Shown: piece by piece, positions 1 to 9,399 of the stretch
How positions within the stretch are numbered: position 1 is the first letter of the stretch
How the letters are laid out: every line of letters begins with the position of its first letter
Assembly (NCBI GenBank): GCA_017744715.1
Contig: JAGIAT010000003.1
Location: 1-64,000, forward strand
DNA length: 64,000 nt
DNA from: Niabella sp.
GTDB taxonomy: Bacteria > Bacteroidota > Bacteroidia > Chitinophagales > Chitinophagaceae
Reading direction: 5' to 3'
Notes under the pieces: model-generated
Databases searched by the model: none
What the model was told of the DNA's origin: nothing
Seen by the model: only the letters and a program-made list of their open reading frames with translations
Made by a program: the position numbers and the translations under genes

Positions 1-1408
1 CCTTTGCAGGAGCCTGCGCATAAGGGAAGGTCGTATTGGAGGCTGTCAGCAAGTGGCCGTTATGCAGCATATCAAATGCTTTAAAACCCTCCGCATCATA
101 AATATTGTATTCGGGTTTGTTTACCCAAGTGTAATCATCATAAAAGGTCTCTGTAAGCGCCGTGGTGTATTGCAGTGTGCCCGCCTCGGGGTACTGGATG
201 TCCGCATTCGTATCCCCGCTCTTGCTCATTGCCGCAGTCCAGTGAGTAGCAGGTGTGTTATTTGCAGATAGCAGACCTGTTTTTACCGGACGGTTCATGT
301 GATCATACAGCGTATACAGCCAGAGCCCTGTTCCCCGCTGATTCCCATCCTGCGTCATCACCAGCCGGTCCCGCATATCATATACCATCACCACTTCCGC
401 CGCACCCGGTACTTTTTTTACCACCATCCGGCTCCGGTCATCATATTCATAGCGAAAACACTGCTCCGCCAGCAAATTTGTCGTCAGCTGCCAGCCATTG
501 CTCGACAAGGTTTTTACCCCCTCCGGCTGGATCACACATCTTAACCGGTTCAGGTCATCATAGATATAGTACGTACAGATCCAGCCATCATGCCCGCTGC
601 CAGCCCCACCGTCTTTACCAGCTGTAAGCTGCACCTTTTTTAAGATCACCTGTCCTTCTTTATCTTTAAACTCAATCACCTGCTTTTGATGCTCATCCTC
701 CGTTACGTTCTTATACAGCTCCCCTGCCGGATAAACACCGCTGACGGCGTAGTCGCTGGCAACAGGAACGGCGGGCGTTGCATGGTTTACCGTCCAGATT
801 CTTACCGCATCCGTGGCCGTATTGATCCAGTAATCCGTTTTAACGCTCCGATGCACACTTTGCGTAGCTGTACCCGCCCAGTTCTTACCCGGTGCAAACT
901 GCTCCATTACCCGGTTTAAAGGAGAAGCCTCAAATACCGTTTGGCTGTAATAATTATCTTCCCCCTGGCTGCCATACTTCGCCCCGTTGGCACCCAATAA
1001 CTCACTAAACGGATCCGTTTTTAACAACCCATCCGACGAGGTGGAGGCATATGGCGAAAACTGATACTGTTGCCGTCCAAACGCATCATACAATACCGGC
1101 GTTACCTGGTCTTTGGCAGCCGCCGCATCCGTGGCCACATTATGGACATCTGTAGTCACCATCGATCCTTTCTTTACCACCGTCTGTAACGGGCGACCCA
1201 GACCATCAAAATACTGGGTAGCTTCTTTAACTTCTGTAAGTCCTTTGCCGGGCAGCCCAGCAGCATCCGTTGCCGGTGCCGTTGGCGTCCAGGTACGGAT
1301 ATAGTTGACCGGTGTACCCGGGGCATAAGAACTGGTCACCGGCTTCTGTGCCCCTGCGCTATTGCCGACCAACAGCAATATCACTAAAATTATATAAGTA
1401 TAACGCAT
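1..1408 (-). CDS. RHS-type surface protein with DUF6443 domain, partial at left edge
   Basis: An open frame reads leftward from an ATG at 1408 and stays open to the window edge, about 469 codons without a stop, so this is the N-terminal part of a longer protein. It opens with a signal peptide (MRYTYIILVILLLLVG, cleavage near GAQKP). Next comes the NYIRTWTP...TQYFDGLGRPLQTV pattern typical of DUF6443, then RHS/YD-like strands such as YYIYDDLNRLRCV, YEYDDRSRMVV and MVYDMRDRL. Proteins of this family in Bacteroidota usually have an RHS shell and a variable, often toxic, C-terminus; that end lies outside the window. Its start is only 9 bp past the stop of the upstream RHS gene, so the two are probably co-transcribed. 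Whether it is a toxin or a surface wall protein cannot be told from this part. Confidence 0.85.
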   Translation of the reverse strand, partial: MRYTYIILVILLLVGNSAGAQKPVTSSYAPGTPVNYIRTWTPTAPATDAAGLPGKGLTEVKEATQYFDGLGRPLQTVVKKGSMVTTDVHNVATDAAAAKDQVTPVLYDAFGRQQYQFSPYASTSSDGLLKTDPFSELLGANGAKYGSQGEDNYYSQTVFEASPLNRVMEQFAPGKNWAGTATQSVHRSVKTDYWINTATDAVRIWTVNHATPAVPVASDYAVSGVYPAGELYKNVTEDEHQKQVIEFKDKEGQVILKKVQLTAGKDGGAGSGHDGWICTYYIYDDLNRLRCVIQPEGVKTLSSNGWQLTTNLLAEQCFRYEYDDRSRMVVKKVPGAAEVVMVYDMRDRLVMTQDGNQRGTGLWLYTLYDHMNRPVKTGLLSANNTPATHWTAAMSKSGDTNADIQYPEAGTLQYTTALTETFYDDYTWVNKPEYNIYDAEGFKAFDMLHNGHLLTASNTTFPYAQAPAK

Positions 1409-1417
1409 ATCTCTTTT

Positions 1418-4400
1418 TTATCGGTAATAAACAAGACCAGAAAACACCTGAGTGGTACCAGCGGGAATCGCCCCTTCTGGATACACTATGTAAATCTCCC
1501 CATTAGGCATAATTAGAAACACCCAGGAAGAACCGTCGCGCCCGACCATTAGTGACTCGGTCGTAGAGGGTCTGCAACCAGCGATTGTTCCAATCAGGTA
1601 GGTTTGGCCACCCACAAGCGCATTCTGGTTGGTAACCGTAATATCTATAACACTCCGGGAGCCTATACAGAATACTCCCCCCTGAGTATTAAAGCCTGTG
1701 GCCGACGATAACATATAATCATAGTGAGGCTCTATCCGGAAAGTCGCGTTATGTGTTATCATTACACCCTCCAAATTCATCGACGATCCTTCAGGGATAG
1801 AAAAGCCCATACCATTTACTACAAATTCAAAATTCATAGTGGTTGAACCACTCTCTGGAACAGCTGTAATATTATAGGTCGCCGGTGGCAGATCATTCAT
1901 CAGGGTCTCATACGCTGTAGGGGATGTGGGTGATGCAGTCCGGATATACGTTTGATTGTTTGATACATTGGTAAAGGTTAAAGTAAAGGCAATATCGGAT
2001 TTATTGATATAGCTTACCGACCTGTAGTTCAGCGGACAGGCTGTTGCGTTCGCTCCCGTGCTTACCCAGCGCTCCTGCATATACGTGGTACTGGCAGTGT
2101 TCATATCCACCTCCTTTCGCTCCTGGTTGCCGGTATTGATATTATCAACGGCCTCGCAACGAATAGCACCCGTCGGCTGCCAGTTTGGAGCGGTAGCAGG
2201 TAGAGGACAGGCCGTCGTGTTTTCACCCGTACTTACCCAGCGGGTTTGATTATACGTACTACTGGTTGTATTATTATCCCGCTCCTCACGCTCCTGGTAT
2301 CCCGTATTATTGTTGCTGCCATCCTTTACACAACGCGTAGTACCCGTGGCCTGCCAGTTTGCGCCGCTGTTGGGAAGCGGGCATGCCGTGGTGTTTGTAC
2401 CGGTACTCACCCAACGCGTCTGATTGTAGGTGGCACTCGACGTATTTTGATCCCGCTCCTCGCGTTCCTGTGTACCCGTATTATTATTACTGCCATCCTT
2501 TACACAACGCGTATTACCCGTAGCCTGCCAGTCAGGACTGGTTCCCGAAGGTAGCGGACAGGCCGTCGTATTCGTATCCGTATTCACCCAGCGCGTCTGG
2601 TTATACGTACCGCTGGTCGCATTATTATCCCGTTCTTCCCGCTCCTGTGAACCCGTGTTATTATTGCCGCCATCCTTTACACAACGCGTATTGCCCGTAG
2701 CAACCCACTGCGCACCATTATTGGGCAGGGGACAGGTACTTGTATTGGAGCCCATATTGATCCAGCGAACCTGGTTATAGGTTTCGCTGGTGGCGTTATT
2801 GTCCCGCTCCTCCCGCTCCTGGTAGCCCGTATTGTTATTACTGCCATCCTTTACACAACGCGTAGTGCCCGTAGCAATCCACTGTGCACTACTGGCCGCC
2901 GGAAGCCCTGGCCCACAATCTGTCACCTGGCCCGCATAATTATAACAGATCCGCTTTAAAATATTGCCATCCTCATCTTTTACAAGGCTTAAACGACCAA
3001 ATGCGTCATACTCATAAAAAGTAGTGCGGCCAGCAGGGTCCGTCTCTGAAGTCATGCCCACCAATGGACGATAGGTATAGGTGCTTACCTGGGCATTTTG
3101 TGTTCTGGTGTCAGTTCGTAGCTTAGACAATTCTGTCCTCAACTGGTTATCCGTGATATCCGGGTTATTTATAAGTATTGTATCTATCACCAAATTCACC
3201 GTCGCAAAATCGGCACCGGCAATCTTCGCAACAGGATATTGGTTGTTGTAGCCCCACAGGTAGACTTCTCTGACATTATTTGGTAATTGCCTCTCAAGAA
3301 CATTGCCATCTGTCGAATACAGATTATATTGTAAAAAATCTTTATAATTCACATCAAGAAAAAAAGGACTTAGAACTCCCGAAGGAGGAACAACACCGAC
3401 GGGTCTATTAGAGAACTTAAATGTGGATAAAGGAATTGAAACATTCGAATACACGTTCTGTTGCTTCTCCAATATGCCCTTTCCGCCAACCTTATACAAG
3501 TAAGCCCTCCCTGAAATTGCTTTATTGTTTACAAATTCTATTTGCTCGATAGGATACTTGATATTAGCTAATTTCATATCGTTTATCCAGAGAGTAGCAC
3601 TGTCATAATCATCTGGATAGATATCAATTTTTGACGTTACAGTTCCATCACTGTTATTTTTCGTCGTTTGAATCGGCATAAAATGCTTGGGCGGTGTACT
3701 CTCGTATTCATAATCAGTTCTCGAAATCAAGGGTATTTCATCATTGATTAAACATGGGAATTCTTTAATTGTTTGGGATTTCAATTTGCTCCATGTAGCC
3801 TTAAAAGCCGGATATTGAAGCAGCCCCCACCCCGCCACAGAGCTAGGTGTCGCCACGGATCGGCCTCCGTATACGTCATAAAACATAAAAGCGGCATGAG
3901 TATTTTTTAAAGAGTCGCTATAACTATTGGACATTTCTCTCCTTAAAAGAAAAGAGTTTTTGTCACTATTGTAAATATAGACGGCTTCTTTAAGAAGACT
4001 TCCATTGGATAAATTAACTATTGTGTTGAGCGTTGGTGACCGAAAATCATATTGACCATTTGCTTCATCCCTAATTACCGGTACAATATCCGGAACATTG
4101 ATATATTCAAACTCAGAATATCCTATCTCCGAAGAAACATCTCCTTCTGACACCTTAACTTTATCATAACCAACAATAGATTGCCCCCCAGAAAAAGCGC
4201 TTTGGGAAAATAGATTATGAAGTACTTGTGTATATATTGTACTTCCATCGCTAGCTGCGGTTTGTCCAATTGTCAATTCGAAAGAAGTAGACCCAACCGG
4301 TGACAATCTTCGGCCATAAGAACATTTCTCCTCTAAACCGTTTCCATCATAATCTCTATTATAATGATACTCAAATCTCTTTGTATTAGCAACTTCAGAA

Positions 4401-6442
4401 GCAGCATTAAAATTCGTAATGCGAGACACCCGTATTCCGCCACCTTTTTCAATAGCATGATTCCCCTCAATATCCTTATAATAATTATATTTAAAACTAA
4501 ATCGAACATAGTTTAAAAACGATACCGTTGATGCAATATGTGTCTTAATAACATAGTTCCCCTTCGGCAATAAGAACTGATCATCGCGACGGTATTTCAG
4601 ATTATATGGATCCGTTTCATCTTTCACCCAAAAACTCTCATATCCCAACAGACTCCTAACAACCGGAGTAGTCAGGTTTGAGGCTGCGTATATCTCAAAG
4701 AACGCATCATCATCTCTTGGGTAAGGGAATGATACCGGCTGACCATTCTCAGAATTAATATTAAAAATAATCCTTGACCCTTGAAACGTTGTGGGAAAAG
4801 AAACTTCAAATGAATCGTCGCTTCCTCTTCGAGTGAAAAAATCTTTCTGTTCCGTTACTAATTCCGCACCGGGAGACCCTGGCCCATTAGAGGAAGAATT
4901 GGATATATCATAGTCATTACTTTCAAATTCAAAGCGGGTCTTTCCTCCTGTCGGATATACAATTTCATTTAAAATCGACGCTTTAGAATAAATCTCAGAT
5001 GCTTGACGATTTCCACCATTAGTAAATGTTATTACCTGACCTATATTTTTATAGCTGGGATAGCTACCATTCGGAAGTAAACTAGAGTTACTAATCTGTC
5101 CATTATAAAATCCCCAAAAATCACGAGCAAGTGATTTTTTTGAGGGAAGATTCAAACTATTATAATAAAACTGAAACTTTTCGTTACTTGATATTGCAGA
5201 CACATTTTTCTTCTCTAAACCAATCAACTTAAGTCTTTTATTAAATAAGTCCTGGTCTAAATTAGTTTCGGGATCAGGCATTGTGTAACCACTTGGGTCT
5301 GATGTAAAATAATCATAAAGAAATTCATAGTAAAAAGAAGAGGATGGATGTGAAAAATTATTTATAAAAATCTTAGATAGTCTTTTATCGCCCTTAACAT
5401 CAACTCGATCTGAATAGTCAAAAGTAACCGAACCCAATGGGAACTTAATGGCTTTTAGAAAAACCGGAGAATATACTTTAATAGGAGGATATGTTGTTGA
5501 TCTTGATCCTGTCCTATGTTCTGCGTCGTATCCAGGAGTATCACGCACATCAACCTCCATTGTATATTTTTCATTAATGGTAGTGTAAGTTTTTACTCCA
5601 AGGCTTCCCTCCTCTACATAATCCAACATGATAGCATTTCCATTTGGAGATGCTATTTTTGTCAAATACCAAGTAGTGATATATCGCTTTGGAGCGCCTC
5701 CAGAAAGAAACTCACAGTTTTCCGTTTTTTCGAAATAATACTTTACGCCATTAGGGGTTGTTATCAACCAACCTGAGCCATCATTATTTAATAATTTTAT
5801 TTTGATGCCACTGGGGCTTTGAAGCTCAACTTCCTTGTTTTTCTTTATAGTAAACTTCCCGCTAATCCCGTTAAAATTAAAGCTAAAAACATCTGGTTCC
5901 ATGTCATAAGTAGTATGTTCAGGACTTGTCCGACTTGGTAGATATTGAGTTAAGTTTAACTGCTGACTATAAAGATTAACAACAAATTTATTCATTTCGA
6001 GATCAGCCTGACTCGTTTTAAACATATTATTCCCAACCTGAATAGCATGCGTCACTGAATCGCCCCAAAAACCTGGAATCGAATTATTTAGATATCCGCG
6101 AATAGGTAAAAAATCATCTTCCCCATTTACTGATCGGCTAATAACGCCTCCAGCATTTAATGCCCAGCCCAACCCGCTTCTACCTGCTTCTTCATCTACT
6201 CGAAACCCGCCAGCATGGTAACTTAATGAAACAGGTACTTCCAAGTCGTTTGCTTGAATTTTGTAAATAGGTATTTCAATATTAGGCACTCCAGTATAAT
6301 TATTCACTGGTATATCCGTATACTTAGAAAATACCGCCGCAGCCGGAGAAGGACCAACTATTTCTTTAAATTTCTGAGAATGCCCTTTTGAAAAGACTAA
6401 AATCAGCATCAAAAAGAAACACAGCTTTTTAGCGTTACTCAT
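1418..6442 (-). CDS. Large RHS-repeat protein with five C-terminal DUF5977 repeats
   Basis: A protein of about 1,674 residues. The ATG at 6442 is preferred because it directly precedes a signal peptide (MSNAKKLCFFLMLILVFSKG); a TTG at 6481 and an ATG at 6472 are in-frame alternatives. The N-terminal part has the VNNYTGVPNIEIPIY and LSYHAGGFRVDEEAG signatures of Bacteroidota RHS proteins. A YD element (TTFYEYDAFGRLSLVKDEDG) sits around residue 1180, followed by five DUF5977 repeats and a roughly 165-residue tail. Such proteins are secreted and associated with the cell surface or with polymorphic toxins; the exact role here is unknown. The first two thirds of the gene (about 3000-6440) is visibly more AT-rich than the rest of the window, which suggests recent acquisition or relaxed selection. 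It is followed after 9 bp by a second RHS gene. Confidence 0.85.
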   Translation of the reverse strand: MSNAKKLCFFLMLILVFSKGHSQKFKEIVGPSPAAAVFSKYTDIPVNNYTGVPNIEIPIYKIQANDLEVPVSLSYHAGGFRVDEEAGRSGLGWALNAGGVISRSVNGEDDFLPIRGYLNNSIPGFWGDSVTHAIQVGNNMFKTSQADLEMNKFVVNLYSQQLNLTQYLPSRTSPEHTTYDMEPDVFSFNFNGISGKFTIKKNKEVELQSPSGIKIKLLNNDGSGWLITTPNGVKYYFEKTENCEFLSGGAPKRYITTWYLTKIASPNGNAIMLDYVEEGSLGVKTYTTINEKYTMEVDVRDTPGYDAEHRTGSRSTTYPPIKVYSPVFLKAIKFPLGSVTFDYSDRVDVKGDKRLSKIFINNFSHPSSSFYYEFLYDYFTSDPSGYTMPDPETNLDQDLFNKRLKLIGLEKKNVSAISSNEKFQFYYNSLNLPSKKSLARDFWGFYNGQISNSSLLPNGSYPSYKNIGQVITFTNGGNRQASEIYSKASILNEIVYPTGGKTRFEFESNDYDISNSSSNGPGSPGAELVTEQKDFFTRRGSDDSFEVSFPTTFQGSRIIFNINSENGQPVSFPYPRDDDAFFEIYAASNLTTPVVRSLLGYESFWVKDETDPYNLKYRRDDQFLLPKGNYVIKTHIASTVSFLNYVRFSFKYNYYKDIEGNHAIEKGGGIRVSRITNFNAASEVANTKRFEYHYNRDYDGNGLEEKCSYGRRLSPVGSTSFELTIGQTAASDGSTIYTQVLHNLFSQSAFSGGQSIVGYDKVKVSEGDVSSEIGYSEFEYINVPDIVPVIRDEANGQYDFRSPTLNTIVNLSNGSLLKEAVYIYNSDKNSFLLRREMSNSYSDSLKNTHAAFMFYDVYGGRSVATPSSVAGWGLLQYPAFKATWSKLKSQTIKEFPCLINDEIPLISRTDYEYESTPPKHFMPIQTTKNNSDGTVTSKIDIYPDDYDSATLWINDMKLANIKYPIEQIEFVNNKAISGRAYLYKVGGKGILEKQQNVYSNVSIPLSTFKFSNRPVGVVPPSGVLSPFFLDVNYKDFLQYNLYSTDGNVLERQLPNNVREVYLWGYNNQYPVAKIAGADFATVNLVIDTILINNPDITDNQLRTELSKLRTDTRTQNAQVSTYTYRPLVGMTSETDPAGRTTFYEYDAFGRLSLVKDEDGNILKRICYNYAGQVTDCGPGLPAASSAQWIATGTTRCVKDGSNNNTGYQEREERDNNATSETYNQVRWINMGSNTSTCPLPNNGAQWVATGNTRCVKDGGNNNTGSQEREERDNNATSGTYNQTRWVNTDTNTTACPLPSGTSPDWQATGNTRCVKDGSNNNTGTQEREERDQNTSSATYNQTRWVSTGTNTTACPLPNSGANWQATGTTRCVKDGSNNNTGYQEREERDNNTTSSTYNQTRWVSTGENTTACPLPATAPNWQPTGAIRCEAVDNINTGNQERKEVDMNTASTTYMQERWVSTGANATACPLNYRSVSYINKSDIAFTLTFTNVSNNQTYIRTASPTSPTAYETLMNDLPPATYNITAVPESGSTTMNFEFVVNGMGFSIPEGSSMNLEGVMITHNATFRIEPHYDYMLSSATGFNTQGGVFCIGSRSVIDITVTNQNALVGGQTYLIGTIAGCRPSTTESLMVGRDGSSWVFLIMPNGEIYIVYPEGAIPAGTTQVFSGLVYYR
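2030..2884 (-). repeat. Five tandem ~171-bp repeats encoding DUF5977 units
   Basis: Five consecutive units of about 57 codons lie inside the RHS gene. Each contains QWxATGxTRCVKDG, NNNTGxQEREERDxN, TYNQxRWV and TACPLP. Units 1-4 are close to identical at both DNA and protein level; unit 5 is more diverged (RCEAVDNINTGNQERKEVD). Each unit keeps two cysteines, in TRC and in ACPL. Near-identical copies point to recent expansion by recombination, and copy number could vary between strains. Confidence 0.9.
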
Positions 6443-7253
6443 GTTAATTTTTATTCGCGAATGGATATTCATTTCAGTCAACTTTGATTAATATTTAGCT
6501 TAAATCATCTGGAATTTTCTCCTATAACTGTCAACCATCACTTTACTTAATCGCATCATATGAAGTAAATAATGTTAAGAATCTAATATTTCTTGTTACT
6601 ATATGCCCACCTTACTATAAAATGACAACATACATCACCGGCTATACGTCGACAAAAATCAGGAGCATAGTTCCTACATGCATACAGCACAATGTAGTAT
6701 ACCAATAAAGACCTCAGTTACAAAAGAAAGTACAACAACTTCTCAAATAAATCCACTCAAGGTTTATGTTTATGTATTACGACTCCAAAATTTTTCCCTG
6801 TCATATGAATATAACATGCAGTATGATCAACCTTACTCAAGTAACAACACTACACTAATTTGCAATTGCTCGATACAGTAAATAAAACTCCGCATATCTT
6901 TATCATATAAAAAGGAATGTTTCTGCAGTATCTTGATCTCAGGTGCTTCCTTTCATAGCAGTTCGGTTTTATCGGGTCCTTATATAACAGTGCCTAGGTT
7001 TTATTGTCTCTCATAATTCACTTTGGTTTTAGATGGTAAAATACGGCATATCGAATGATATTTCCAAATAATATAATTCCTTTTTAAAAAATAACACCCA
7101 ACAGAGTTTTGCAAAACACGGTCATAGCTTTAACCCATACTCGAAACATTCAAATTCCAACTGTGCCAAACGATCGCTCCAAATCTATCGCAAATCGTCC
7201 TACAACATCTGCGCAATCCGCCCCGGCCCAGCCGCACCAAAAAATATTTTTAC
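6443..7253. other. AT-rich intergenic region between divergent RHS and arsR genes
   Basis: About 810 bp without a convincing gene. The short open frames at 6678-6881 and 7109-7297 have no recognisable sequence, no good ribosome site and AT-driven composition. A perfect 12-bp palindrome, GTTTTGCAAAAC, lies at 7106-7117. The region must hold the promoter of the leftward RHS genes, but I could not identify a clear TAnnTTTG box for it. Base composition resembles the AT-rich half of the RHS gene rather than the rest of the window. Confidence 0.5.
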
Positions 7254-7294
7254 GTAACCAAACAGTTACATATATTTGTAACCGAAAGGTTACA
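7254..7294 (+). promoter_or_regulatory. Double palindromic ArsR operator with embedded promoter
   Basis: Two inverted repeats lie just before the arsR start. Site 1 is GTAACC-AAAC-AGTTAC (7254-7269, one mismatch). Site 2 is TGTAACC-GAAA-GGTTACA (7277-7294, perfect 7-4-7). Their centres are 24 bp apart. A perfect Bacteroidota -7 box, TATATTTG (7271-7278), lies between and into site 2, and a T-rich stretch at 7247-7250 is a weak -33 candidate about 20 bp upstream. Bound regulator would cover the promoter, which fits autorepression by the gene that starts at 7299. Confidence 0.7.
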
Positions 7295-7298
7295 TAAT

Positions 7299-7619
7299 AT
7301 GAGAAGAGACGTTTTTCAGGCTATTGCCGATTCTACCCGGAGGGAGATCCTTCACCTGCTGGCGCACCAGCAGATGAACCTGAATGCCGTTGCCGCCAAC
7401 TTCAACATCAGCCGGCCGGCCATATCCAAACACATTAAAATACTTACAGAATGTGGGTTGCTGATGATTCAGCAACAGGGCCGGGAGCGTTACTGCCAGG
7501 CCAACCTTGGCAAGCTGAAAGAAGTTCAGGACTGGGTTGCACAGTACAGTGTGTTCTGGGACAACAAGCTGCTGGCATTAAACAATTTTCTGGTTAAGGA
7601 AAAAAAGAAACGCAAATAA
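7299..7619 (+). CDS. ArsR/SmtB-family winged-helix repressor
   Basis: A 106-residue protein, the usual size of the family. The motif MRRDVFQAIADSTRREILHLL at the N-terminus and the recognition helix around ISRPAISKHIKILTECGLL (residues about 43-61) are typical of the ArsR group that accompanies AHSA1/SRPBCC genes. The CxC metal motif of true arsenic or zinc sensors is missing, so metal sensing is unlikely. The gene is followed after 19 bp by the SRPBCC gene on the same strand, and a double palindromic operator overlaps its promoter, so autorepression of the pair is the likely regulation. The inducer is unknown. Confidence 0.92.
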   Translation: MRRDVFQAIADSTRREILHLLAHQQMNLNAVAANFNISRPAISKHIKILTECGLLMIQQQGRERYCQANLGKLKEVQDWVAQYSVFWDNKLLALNNFLVKEKKKRK

Positions 7620-7638
7620 CTCACCTAAAATATACATT

Positions 7639-8085
7639 ATGGAATCAGCTCAATCCAGCACAACCGTTACAAAAGAAGTATTACTGGACGCCACCAGCAA
7701 TCGCGTATGGCAGGCGCTCACCGACAAGGACCAGATGAAAGAATGGTATTTTACGCTTACCGACTTCAAGCCCGAGGTCGGATTTGAATTCAGCTTTTCA
7801 GGAACGGGCGCCAAGGGCGAAACCTATGTACATCTTTGCCGCGTTACCGAGGTAATCCCCGGGAAAAAGCTGCAATACACATGGGCTTACAAGGGGCTCC
7901 CCGGAACATCCCTCGTTACGTTTGAACTGGCTCCCGAGGGAGCCAAAACCAGGCTCCGGCTTACCCACGAAGGACTTCAGACATTTGCGCAAAACGGACC
8001 GGATTTCTTGGTGAACAGCTTCAACCAGGGCTGGACGGAGCTGATCGAAAAAAGCATCGGTGCATACCTTGAAAAAGCGGCCTGA
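7639..8085 (+). CDS. SRPBCC/AHSA1-domain protein
   Basis: A 148-residue single-domain protein. The opening VTKEVLLDATSNRVWQALTDKDQMKEWY and later segments with LRLTHEGL and GWTELIEKSIGAYLE are characteristic of the activator of Hsp90 ATPase homologue 1-like (AHSA1) branch of the SRPBCC (START-like) fold. These proteins have a deep hydrophobic pocket and bind small ligands; no signal peptide is present, so it is cytoplasmic. It forms a two-gene unit with the ArsR repressor and is followed by a clear terminator. Molecular function is not known beyond the fold; a role in ligand binding or stress response is inference from the family. Confidence 0.9.
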   Translation: MESAQSSTTVTKEVLLDATSNRVWQALTDKDQMKEWYFTLTDFKPEVGFEFSFSGTGAKGETYVHLCRVTEVIPGKKLQYTWAYKGLPGTSLVTFELAPEGAKTRLRLTHEGLQTFAQNGPDFLVNSFNQGWTELIEKSIGAYLEKAA

Positions 8086-8102
8086 CCACTGAAGCCGGAT
8101 CA

Positions 8103-8148
8103 AAAAGCGGCTGCCGGAATCACTGGTAACCGCTTTTGATTTTTTTTC
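8103..8148 (+). terminator. Rho-independent terminator after the SRPBCC gene
   Basis: The stem AAAAGCGG (8103-8110) pairs with CCGCTTTT (8130-8137). An inner CCGG/CTGG pairing can form in the loop, and a run of T follows (8140-8147). It lies 18 bp past the SRPBCC stop codon, in a convergent gap before the leftward hydrolase gene. Confidence 0.75.
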
Positions 8149-8237
8149 TGAGAAACATACCCTGTACCAGCCTGAATTGATGGTACCGGATAATAGCATG
8201 ATTCTTTCTTCCCTACCCCATCCGTCAAACGCATTTC

Positions 8238-9329
8238 TCACTTTTTAAAGGCGCTGTCCAGCACATGAAACGCCGCCATTGTAACATCCTGCGGAAAATC
8301 ATGGCCGGCATCGGGAAAAAAAGTATACAGGGCATCCGGAGCGTTACAGAGCTGATATACCTTGCGGATATTTTTTAATCCCGCTCTTACCCCTGCGATA
8401 CTAAAGTTGGCATCCCGCAGCGGGGAATTGGTAAAGAAGATCCTTGGTGCAATGGAAGCGATGATTTCATCAAAATCAAACGGGATCAGCTCCGGCTTTA
8501 ACTGGTACTTTTCCCTTAACAACGGCATGTACCGCTTTTGGGCCCAGGGCCCCAGCTTTCCACCGTATTGTTTTTCCATAGCCGGTCCGAGATCATAATA
8601 CGGGAACAGGGTCCATCCGCTGCTGCTAATCACAACCTTTACTCTTTGATCAAATGCCCCCAGGAATATGGCATTGTGGCCACCCAGCGAATGTCCGATC
8701 ACCGCAATTTTATCAGGAGCTACATAGGAGAGCGATTGTAAATAATCCACACACCGGATATGATCAAAAATCCCCTTCATGGTACCCGACTGGTAACGGT
8801 CTCCGTCAAAATCATAATTTTCCAGGCCTCCAAAATCCGGGTAGTCCGGGGCCAGCACTACATAGCCCCGTTCGGCCAGTTTCTTTGCATAATCCCTGTT
8901 GGCCAATGCGCTTTGCCCCGCCACGGATAGTTTTCCCAGCCTGTCGGTTCCATGTAAGGCTATAACGGCCGGCATCCGTTCGCCATTGGCAAGCCTCCCG
9001 GGCACATATAATAACGCAGGCAGTTCCTCCCCTTTTGCCACGGTAAAACGAATCGTGTACCGGGTATAACCATCTTCAACAACGCTATCTAATGTATGGG
9101 CATCAAATGGCGGCAATCCTTTTAAACGGGGCAATGGGCCCATGGCTTCCTGCATGTGCGCCAGCACCGCCTTGCGCTTTTTATTCCATTGCGCCGGCGT
9201 TGTAACCGGCTTCCCCTGATAGACCATCAGCTCTTCGCGTATACTGTTTTTTTTACCTGCCGCGCAGGCATATACCCATAACAGGATCCCCAATCCGCAA
9301 ATAAGCCGTCCATAAACCATCGATCGCAT
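8238..9329 (-). CDS. Alpha/beta-hydrolase, probable lipoprotein esterase
   Basis: A 363-residue protein. The N-terminal hydrophobic stretch ends in VYAC (Cys22), a plausible lipobox, so it is probably anchored in the periplasm or outer membrane. The fold motifs are the oxyanion segment ALHG (residues 124-127), the nucleophile elbow GHSLGG with Ser214, and a C-terminal AGHDFP with His343 as the catalytic base. It resembles dienelactone-hydrolase/acetyl-xylan-esterase-type enzymes found in glycan-degradation loci, where they remove ester groups from sugars; that role is inferred from the neighbours (GH43-like, SGNH, SusCD). The closest neighbour is a leftward beta-propeller gene 70 bp upstream, probably in the same transcript. 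Confidence 0.82.
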   Translation of the reverse strand: MRSMVYGRLICGLGILLWVYACAAGKKNSIREELMVYQGKPVTTPAQWNKKRKAVLAHMQEAMGPLPRLKGLPPFDAHTLDSVVEDGYTRYTIRFTVAKGEELPALLYVPGRLANGERMPAVIALHGTDRLGKLSVAGQSALANRDYAKKLAERGYVVLAPDYPDFGGLENYDFDGDRYQSGTMKGIFDHIRCVDYLQSLSYVAPDKIAVIGHSLGGHNAIFLGAFDQRVKVVISSSGWTLFPYYDLGPAMEKQYGGKLGPWAQKRYMPLLREKYQLKPELIPFDFDEIIASIAPRIFFTNSPLRDANFSIAGVRAGLKNIRKVYQLCNAPDALYTFFPDAGHDFPQDVTMAAFHVLDSAFKK

Positions 9330-9399
9330 TTCGTTTTGTTTTAAAATTTTGATTGCCCTTTATCCGCATCATCGCATTATCTCTTTTCGCCACATCCCG

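Noticed and set aside
253..627. Rightward frames at 53-919 antisense to the RHS gene
   Set aside because: They are shadow frames of the open leftward RHS reading, with no recognisable protein and no ribosome site.
2030..2884. Tandem repeats considered as a CRISPR array
   Set aside because: The unit is about 171 bp, in frame, and codes for DUF5977; there are no short repeats with unique spacers.
6678..6881. Possible small gene in the 6.4-7.3 kb gap
   Set aside because: Composition is AT-driven, there is no domain pattern and no neighbouring operon; the same holds for 7109-7297.
7106..7117. GTTTTGCAAAAC palindrome as an operator
   Set aside because: It is only 12 bp, in an AT-rich region where such palindromes arise by chance, and is not near a promoter box.
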